Below, in pieces: positions 58,759-64,000 of a stretch of DNA of 64,000 nucleotides (the stretch's first letter is position 1; each line of letters begins with the position of its first letter). The notes below the pieces were generated by a model. It was given only the letters and a program-made list of their open reading frames with translations, made no database searches and was not told the origin of the DNA. Where the stretch lies: contig NZ_PDJD01000001.1 in NCBI RefSeq assembly GCF_002563925.1, positions 2,362,973 to 2,426,972 of the forward strand, given 5' to 3'. A program made the position numbers and the translations under genes. The stretch is from Serinibacter salmoneus. GTDB lineage: Bacteria > Actinomycetota > Actinomycetes > Actinomycetales > Beutenbergiaceae.

Positions 58759-60273
58759 GTGACCATCGGAGCTGCCAGCGAACCCGACCCCGAACCCACT
58801 CCTACGCTCGCCCCCACCGTGCTGCCCGACAGCATCGACCCGGAGGCCGACGGCGCCTACGACTTCGTGGTGGTCGCCAACCGGCTCCCGGTGGACGCCG
58901 ACGTCGCCGAGGACGGCAGCCCCACCTGGAAGCGCGCCCCCGGCGGGCTGGTCACCGCCCTGGCCCCGATCATGCGCGCGAACGACGGCGCCTGGGTGGG
59001 ATGGCCCGGGAAGCCGGACGTCACCCTGGAGCCCTTCGACGCCGACGGGATGCACCTGGTACCGGTCGACCTGTCCGAACAGGACGTGGAGCTGTACTAC
59101 GAGGGGTTCTCCAACGGCACCCTGTGGCCGCTGCTGCACGATGCCGTGGTGGATCCCGTGTTCCATCGGGCATGGTGGAACGCCTACGTCAGGGTGAACC
59201 GGCGCTTCGCGAAGGAGGCCGCCAAGGTGGCCGCCAAGGAGGCCACGGTCTGGATCCAGGACTACCAGCTGCTGCTGGTGCCGACCATGCTGCGGGCGCT
59301 GCGGCCCGACCTGCGCATCGGCTTCTTCCTGCACATCCCCTTCCCGCCGCCGGAGATCTTCGCCCAGTTGCCGTGGCGCAAGCAGATCCTCGACGGGTTG
59401 CTGGGTGCCGATCTCATCGGCACCCAGCGCACCTCCGACGCCGGCAACATCCAGCGCTCCGTGCGTCGCCTGACCGAGTGGACCACCCGCGGCCAGGTCG
59501 TCACGATCGGCAGCCGCTGGACCCGCCCCGAGCGTCACGTGCGGATCGCCGCGTTCCCGATCTCCATCGACACCACCGGCATCACCGAGGTGGCACAGCG
59601 CCCCGAGGTCATCGAGCGAGCCAAGGAGATCCGCCGCGACCTCGGCGATCCCGACACGGTGCTGCTGGGCGTGGACCGGCTGGACTACACCAAGGGCATC
59701 CGGCACCGGCTGAAGGCGTTCGGCGAACTCCTGCACGACGGCCGCCTGGTGGTGCCGGAGGTGACGCTGGTGCAGGTCGCCAGCCCGTCCCGGGAGAACG
59801 TGGACTCCTACAAGCAGCTGCGGGACGAGGTCGAGGTGACGGTAGGCCGCATCAACGGCGACCACGGCTCCCTCGGTCGGGCCGCGATCCACTACATGCA
59901 CCACTCCTACCCGCTGGAGGAGATGGTGGCCCTCTACCTCGCGGCGGACGTCATGCTCGTCACGGCGCTGCGGGACGGGATGAACCTCGTGGCCAAGGAG
60001 TACGTCGCCGCACGGGTGGACCTCGACGGCGTGCTGGTGCTCAGCGAGTTCGCCGGCGCCGCGGACGAACTCGCGCAGGCGCTCATCATCAATCCCCACG
60101 ACATCGACGGGATGAAGCGGGCCATCACCGAGGCGATCGACATGCGGCCCAAGGAACGTCGCCGCCGGATGCGTTCCCTGCGCCGCCGGGTGGTCGACAA
60201 CGACGTGCAGCAGTGGGCGAAGAACTTCCTGGGCACGCTCAATGCCGGGCCCTCCCGCACGAGCCACGTGTGA
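58759..60273 (+). CDS. otsA: Trehalose-6-phosphate synthase
   Basis: OtsA joins glucose from a nucleotide-glucose to glucose-6-phosphate. The 504-residue GT20 enzyme has FVVVANRLPVDADV near residue 35 and WVGWPG near 79. WIQDYQLLLVPTMLR near 172 precedes the donor-site region FLHIPFPPPEIF. GVDRLDYTKGIRHRLKAF near 302 and LRDGMNLVAKEYVA near 405 complete the active site. A 35-residue acidic N-terminus precedes the domain. The GTG follows a leaderless -10 box. otsB follows after 15 bases. Confidence 0.96.
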   Translation: MTIGAASEPDPEPTPTLAPTVLPDSIDPEADGAYDFVVVANRLPVDADVAEDGSPTWKRAPGGLVTALAPIMRANDGAWVGWPGKPDVTLEPFDADGMHLVPVDLSEQDVELYYEGFSNGTLWPLLHDAVVDPVFHRAWWNAYVRVNRRFAKEAAKVAAKEATVWIQDYQLLLVPTMLRALRPDLRIGFFLHIPFPPPEIFAQLPWRKQILDGLLGADLIGTQRTSDAGNIQRSVRRLTEWTTRGQVVTIGSRWTRPERHVRIAAFPISIDTTGITEVAQRPEVIERAKEIRRDLGDPDTVLLGVDRLDYTKGIRHRLKAFGELLHDGRLVVPEVTLVQVASPSRENVDSYKQLRDEVEVTVGRINGDHGSLGRAAIHYMHHSYPLEEMVALYLAADVMLVTALRDGMNLVAKEYVAARVDLDGVLVLSEFAGAADELAQALIINPHDIDGMKRAITEAIDMRPKERRRRMRSLRRRVVDNDVQQWAKNFLGTLNAGPSRTSHV

Positions 60274-60288
60274 GGTGAGCAGGACCAC

Positions 60289-61152
60289 ATGACCGAGGCT
60301 GCGCCGTCGGGCACAACACGGAAGGCTGGGGGCGTGGAACTGACGCTGCAGGAGGACCAGACCGCACGCATCCGGGAGTGGGCGGGCGCCGAGCGCCTGC
60401 TCATCGCGCTCGACTTCGACGGGACGCTCGCCCCGTTCCGGGACGACCCGATGGCCGTGAGCATCGTGGCCGGTGGCGCCGAGGTGCTCGCGGGCCTCGC
60501 GGCGCTGGAGCGGGTGCAGCTCGCGCTCGTCTCGGGCCGGCGGCTCGCGGACCTCGCGGCGCTCGCCGCTCCCCCGCCCGGGACCCTGCTGGCCGGCTCG
60601 CACGGCGCGGAACGTGGCCACGTCTCGCCCTCGGGTGAGCTCGAGGTGGAGGCGGGCGGCGCCACCGAGGCGGAACTCGCGCTGCTCGCCGAGCTCACCG
60701 CATCGCTCGAGTCGATCGTGGCGTCCGCCCCGGGCTCGTGGGTGGAGCACAAGACCTTCGGCCGGGTGCTGCACACCCGGAAGGCGGAGCCGGAGGACGC
60801 CGAGCGCGCCACCGAGGAGGCACTCACCGGGCCGGGCTCGCTGCCGGGCGTGCACACGATCCACGGCAAGCGGGTCGTGGAGATCGCGGTGCGCTCGGTC
60901 ACCAAGGCCGACGCCGTCGCCGCGATGCGTGCGCAGGTGGCGGATGCCTCGGGGGTCGGGGTGGACAGGGTCGCGGTCCTGTTTGCCGGCGATGACACCA
61001 CCGACGAGTTCGCGCTCGCCTCCCTGGTGGCGGGTGACCTCGGCGTGAAGGTGGGCGAGGGCGAGAGCGCCGCGAGCCTGCGGGTCGCCGACGAGGCGGC
61101 GATGGTGACGCTGCTCGGTGAGGTGCTGCGCGCGCTGCGCGCCTCCGCCTGA
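60289..61152 (+). CDS. otsB: Trehalose-6-phosphate phosphatase
   Basis: OtsB dephosphorylates trehalose-6-phosphate to trehalose, an osmoprotectant. The 287-residue HAD-type enzyme has ALDFDGTLAPF near residue 41, LVSGRRLADL near 83, and AGSHGAERGHV near 104. FAGDDTTDEFAL near 240 holds the last metal aspartates. The first 15 residues are unstructured, and a GTG at codon 16 is a possible later start. It forms an operon with otsA. The stop lies directly against the first copy of repeat family A. Confidence 0.95.
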   Translation: MTEAAPSGTTRKAGGVELTLQEDQTARIREWAGAERLLIALDFDGTLAPFRDDPMAVSIVAGGAEVLAGLAALERVQLALVSGRRLADLAALAAPPPGTLLAGSHGAERGHVSPSGELEVEAGGATEAELALLAELTASLESIVASAPGSWVEHKTFGRVLHTRKAEPEDAERATEEALTGPGSLPGVHTIHGKRVVEIAVRSVTKADAVAAMRAQVADASGVGVDRVAVLFAGDDTTDEFALASLVAGDLGVKVGEGESAASLRVADEAAMVTLLGEVLRALRASA

Positions 61153-61276
61153 CCGAGCGTGCCGTTGGGCTGGGCCCCACCCGCCGACCGTGCCGTTGCG
61201 CAGCGCTGACGCACGCCAACCCCGCCCAACCCATCACTCGGCGAACCCCACCACCGCCGAACGTGCCGTTGCGCAG
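61153..61276. repeat. Dispersed repeat family A, cluster 2 (after otsB)
   Basis: Three direct copies of CCGACCGTGCCGTTGCGCAG-like sequence at 61153-61170 (diverged), 61181-61203 and 61254-61276. The last two are 73 bp apart and both are followed by an ACGCACGC...AACCCCGC stretch, so the full unit is about 73 bp. Confidence 0.7.
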
Positions 61277-61304
61277 CCCCCACGCACGCGAACCCCGCAG
61301 TGCC

Positions 61305-61580
61305 GTGACGGTTCGAGCGGCGATGCGCGCGGACTCCGACACGATCGCCCACGTGCGGACGGGGTACGCGCTCCTGCGCGTAGTTCTGGATACGCTCGCG
61401 GACCGAGGCTGCTCGATCGCGCGGCGCTGGGTCCTGGACGGCAATGAGCAGGCGATCCAGTTCTACCTGCGTCAGGGATTCCGCTTGGACGGGCGGGTGC
61501 AGGAGGACGAGTCGCTCACCCCTGGACACCCGCTGAGGGAGCTCGGGATGACGAACGAGTTGAGAACGGCCGCGGACTAA
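61305..61580 (+). pseudogene. GNAT acetyltransferase remnant (C-terminal part only)
   Basis: The frame encodes a recognisable acetyltransferase end: GYALLRVVLDTLADRGCSIA, then RRWVLDGNEQAIQFYLRQGF, then [14 protein letters not shown]. These are the second half of motif A and motif B. The N-terminal half that should hold strands 1-4 is missing and replaced by a short basic stretch next to the repeats. Its last 65 bases overlap the convergent AbiEi/DUF559 gene. I read it as a truncated gene; a working 92-residue protein is unlikely. Confidence 0.65.
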
Positions 61581-62604
61581 CGAACGCCTCGGGATCCACG
61601 GAGTGCAATCGACGGTCGGGCGGCACGATCCCACCATGAGCGATCGCGAGCGTCCGTACGTCGTGCACCATCCGTCCTTCGCGACCCAGTGCCGCCGAGC
61701 CGTACCGCAGCACGGGTGTGCCGTCGAGGACGGCGATCGTGTTGTCGCGCGCGTCATCGACTCCAGGCTGGTCGTGCCACTCGCGACCGTCCAGCTCCAG
61801 GAAGCGGTGCGACCCGTCACGGAAAACCAGAGCGATGTCGGCGCGGGCGCGCGCCACGCCCTGTTCGTCGCGCACCGGGACCTGGATGCCGGTCGGCTCC
61901 AGACCTTCGGCCGTCAGGTCGAAGTAGGCCCAGGACTCCAGTGGCGATTCCCTCCGGCCATCCACGAGGTCCCAGATCACTGCCACCCGTCGGCACCAGC
62001 GACGACCTCGCATCAACGCCCGCACGCGGACGAGGTCGGCCTCAGTGATGACTCCGCGATGCAGCGCACTGTCGAGCAGGCCGAGGGCGGTCCGCGGCGC
62101 CACCTCGGGTAGGGCCTGCGCCAACGCCAGACAGGGCTCGACCACCCGCAGCCCATCCACAGTCCAGACCTCGCCGGGCTCGAAGCGACGGCATCGAGCG
62201 CTTCCACGCCCGGCCCTGCCCCCGATGTCACTGGTGGTGATCTGCGGTGGCTCGCGCATCGGCACACCCCAGACACCGTGGATCGTCAGCGCCGTCAGGC
62301 CGACCGCTATCGCCCGGTCGCCGTAGGTGACCAGCGCCACGAAGGCGGCGCGGCGCGTTCGCTGCTCATGGGTGAGGTCCGCGGGGGCGCACGCCGCGAG
62401 GTCGTACACCCCTCGGCACAATCGCACCCACCGCCCCGCACGCACGCGGGTCGTGCGGGTCGAACGCCCCACGCCTGCCGCGTCGAGTTGGCGCGTGGAG
62501 ACGATGCCGCACTGCCGGGCTGCCATCGCCCGAGCGGTCTCGGTGAGCGCGCGGTCAGCGAGGATAGGAACCTGCTGCTCACCCGTTCTGATCGTGGTCG
62601 CCAT
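61516..62604 (-). CDS. AbiEi-like winged helix plus DUF559 nuclease-fold protein
   Basis: A 362-residue protein. Residues about 20-85 ([46 protein letters not shown]) match the AbiEi-type antitoxin winged helix. A middle part resembles the AbiEi C-terminal region ([15 protein letters not shown]). The last third (about 215-310) is a DUF559, restriction-endonuclease-like fold with [19 protein letters not shown] and [13 protein letters not shown], giving plausible E, D and E-x-D residues. No AbiEii toxin lies beside it, so it is an orphan. The role is unknown; defence or DNA repair is conceivable. GAGAGT six bases before the ATG may be the -10. Confidence 0.8.
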   Translation of the reverse strand: MATTIRTGEQQVPILADRALTETARAMAARQCGIVSTRQLDAAGVGRSTRTTRVRAGRWVRLCRGVYDLAACAPADLTHEQRTRRAAFVALVTYGDRAIAVGLTALTIHGVWGVPMREPPQITTSDIGGRAGRGSARCRRFEPGEVWTVDGLRVVEPCLALAQALPEVAPRTALGLLDSALHRGVITEADLVRVRALMRGRRWCRRVAVIWDLVDGRRESPLESWAYFDLTAEGLEPTGIQVPVRDEQGVARARADIALVFRDGSHRFLELDGREWHDQPGVDDARDNTIAVLDGTPVLRYGSAALGREGRMVHDVRTLAIAHGGIVPPDRRLHSVDPEAFVSPRPFSTRSSSRAPSAGVQG

Positions 62605-62772
62605 CGCAACACTCTCGCCGCGCTGCGGACGACGGCGCAGCGCACCTGAGCACAGCCGGGATTCGCCGCGGCACTCGCCCCTCTGTGGACAGCCGGGAAC
62701 GGCGCGGACTCGCGCTCGGCCCGCCGGGGAGCACCCTGCACACCGCCCGGCCCGGCCCTGCGGGTGAGGGCT

Positions 62773-62899
62773 GGCACAACCACACGCTCGACGGGAGTGG
62801 GGTGCGCCGAACGATGAGTTGCGCAGCGTCTACACGCGCCGGCGCAGCACAACCACACGCTCGACGGGCGAGGGCTGGCACAACCACACGCTCGGCGGG
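62773..62899. repeat. Dispersed repeat family A, cluster 3
   Basis: Three inverted copies (62773-62795, 62847-62868, 62877-62899; core CACAACCACACGCTCGACGG) and one direct copy (62804-62826; core CCGAACGATGAGTTGCGCAG). The first and last inverted copies share about 33 nearly identical bases. Confidence 0.7.
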
Positions 62900-62948
62900 T
62901 GAGGGCGCGGGAGAGGACGCAGGAGTCGGCGCGGGAGTGGGCGCGGAC

Positions 62949-62964
62949 GTGAGAGATCTCTCAC
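62949..62964. promoter_or_regulatory. 16-bp perfect palindrome upstream of the ABC ATPase gene
   Basis: GTGAGAGATCTCTCAC, perfectly symmetrical, 149 bases before the ATPase start. It looks like a dimeric repressor operator. Confidence 0.5.
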
Positions 62965-63113
62965 ACCACCACCGGGTGAGCTGTGCGAGAATGAGACCGC
63001 CGCGGAGCAGGGGCATTGCGCTCCCGCCCTCGGCGTGTCAGCGCAGACGCTGCTGCCACTCTTCACAACGGATCGTCCGGCACGTACCTGCCGGTGAAGG
63101 GAAGTTTGTCCGC

Positions 63114-64000
63114 ATGGCTACCGTCACATACGACGCCGCAACACGCCTCTACCCCGGTTCCACCCGTCCCGCCGTGGACTCCCTGAACCTGGACATCGCC
63201 GACGGCGAGTTCCTCGTTCTCGTCGGCCCCTCCGGCTGCGGGAAGTCCACCTCCCTGCGCATGCTCGCGGGTCTGGAGGACGTCAACGCCGGCCGCATCC
63301 TCATCGGTGACCGTGACGTCACCGACGTGCAGCCCAAGGACCGGGACATCGCGATGGTGTTCCAGAACTACGCGCTGTACCCGCACATGTCCGTGGCGGA
63401 CAACATGGGCTTCGCGCTGAAGATCGCCGGCAAGTCCAAGGCCGAGATCCGCCAGCGCGTCGAGGAGGCCGCCAAGATCCTCGACCTGACCGAGTACCTG
63501 GACCGCAAGCCAAAGGCCCTCTCCGGTGGTCAGCGTCAGCGTGTCGCCATGGGCCGCGCCATCGTGCGTCAGCCGCAGGTGTTCCTCATGGACGAGCCGC
63601 TGTCGAACCTGGACGCCAAGCTCCGCGTGCAGACCCGCACCCAGATCGCCTCGCTGCAGCGCCGCCTCGGTGTCACCACCGTGTACGTCACGCACGACCA
63701 GACCGAGGCCCTGACGATGGGTGACCGCATCGCCGTGCTGAAGGACGGCCTGCTGCAGCAGGTGGGCACGCCGCGCGACATGTACGACACCCCCGCCAAC
63801 GTCTTCGTCGCCGGCTTCATCGGCTCCCCGGCGATGAACATCGGCCACTTCAAGGTCGTCAACGGCGCCGCGCAGGTGGGTACCGCCTCCATCCCGCTGA
63901 CCCGTGAGGCCGTGGCCGCGCTCACCGAAGCCGACGAGAGCCAGATCCAGGTGGGCTTCCGCCCCGAGTCCCTGGACCTGGTGGACGCCAGCGCCGAGGG
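63114..64000 (+). CDS. Sugar ABC transporter ATP-binding protein (UgpC/MsmX type), cut by the window edge
   Basis: The visible 295 residues give the ATPase domain and the start of the C-terminal TOBE domain of a MalK-type subunit. Walker A is GPSGCGKST near residue 39 and the Q-loop is [14 protein letters not shown] near 81. The signature [15 protein letters not shown] lies near 135, Walker B is [14 protein letters not shown] near 155, and the switch is [13 protein letters not shown] near 190. Members energise several sugar importers at once (maltose, glycerol-3-phosphate and others). The ATG has GAAGGGAAG about ten bases upstream. Confidence 0.95.
   Translation, partial: MATVTYDAATRLYPGSTRPAVDSLNLDIADGEFLVLVGPSGCGKSTSLRMLAGLEDVNAGRILIGDRDVTDVQPKDRDIAMVFQNYALYPHMSVADNMGFALKIAGKSKAEIRQRVEEAAKILDLTEYLDRKPKALSGGQRQRVAMGRAIVRQPQVFLMDEPLSNLDAKLRVQTRTQIASLQRRLGVTTVYVTHDQTEALTMGDRIAVLKDGLLQQVGTPRDMYDTPANVFVAGFIGSPAMNIGHFKVVNGAAQVGTASIPLTREAVAALTEADESQIQVGFRPESLDLVDASAE

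Larger units (their letters stand above)
62605..63113. other. 509-base gap before the ABC ATPase gene
   Basis: No gene is supported. The gap holds cluster 3 of repeat family A (62773-62899) and a 16-bp palindrome (62949-62964). About 150 bases of leader then precede the ATPase ATG. Frames across it are compositionally biased shadows. Confidence 0.7.

Noticed and set aside
1-64000. tRNA, rRNA, insertion sequence or prophage genes
   Set aside because: None was recognised on either strand: no cloverleaf-like segment, transposase or integrase motif. This was by eye and would need tRNAscan and ISfinder searches to confirm.

Overview
The window is very GC-rich (about 70%) with bacterial gene density. 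Its gene set points to an actinobacterium, probably Micrococcales: the ribosomal mini-protein bS22, DisA next to RadA, a DUF4229 membrane protein, a complete menaquinone set beside system II cytochrome c biogenesis genes, and many GTG starts. No rRNA, tRNA, insertion sequence, integrase or CRISPR array was seen. The species cannot be fixed from this sequence alone.

Layout, left to right. 0-6 kb: the start of proC, then genome maintenance genes radA, disA and mutY with two membrane-anchored unknowns. 6-11.4 kb: glycerol use, a SorC-type regulator divergent from glpD-glpF-glpK. 11.6-16.7 kb: assorted metabolism (acyl-CoA dehydrogenase-like enzyme, membrane esterase, FMN-dependent hydroxyacid dehydrogenase, TspO-like protein, YceI). 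16.8-20.8 kb: a xylose locus xylA-xylB-ROK regulator. 20.8-24 kb: a GNAT enzyme, a P-loop kinase and a beta-lactamase-fold lipoprotein. 24.1-36.8 kb: menaquinone biosynthesis (menG, F, D, C, B, E, A), interrupted by an HtrA-type protease, a MarR/EamA efflux pair and a DUF3048 lipoprotein. 36.8-42.3 kb: small membrane proteins, then the operon phosphatase-resA-ccdA-resB-ccsB. 42.4-46.8 kb: MarR/YceI pair, glutaredoxin-like protein, HAD phosphatase, a helix-turn-helix/MurA fusion and bS22. 47-55.2 kb: betaine-type transporter, AcuC-like deacetylase, HesB-like protein, a GH13 enzyme divergent from a TetR regulator, and a two-gene potassium uptake system. 55.2-61.2 kb: polytopic Ser/Thr kinase, LpqF-like lipoprotein and otsA-otsB. 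61.2-63.1 kb: a small accessory patch with dispersed repeats, a GNAT remnant and an AbiEi/DUF559 protein. 63.1 kb to the end: the start of a sugar ABC transporter ATPase.

Two regulatory themes stand out. First, about two dozen genes carry a TANNNT -10 box 6-8 bases before the start codon, the signature of leaderless transcription, while genes inside operons use Shine-Dalgarno sites. Second, several regulator genes face their targets across short gaps holding clear dyads: MarR/EamA with three TTCC-NN-GGAA palindromes, TetR/GH13 with two TGAGT-N3-ACTCA sites, SorC/glpD with TGCAC-N4-GTGCA, and MarR/YceI with a dyad between the -35 and -10. Four CTGGG units at exactly 11-bp spacing lie upstream of the htrA-like gene.

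Functionally the window combines respiration (menaquinone plus cytochrome c maturation), carbon entry (glycerol, xylose, alpha-glucan) and osmotic adaptation (cyclic-di-AMP synthesis, potassium uptake, betaine uptake, trehalose synthesis). The best candidates for new biology are the HTH-MurA fusion, two families of short repeats found only between genes, and the three-palindrome MarR/EamA switch.
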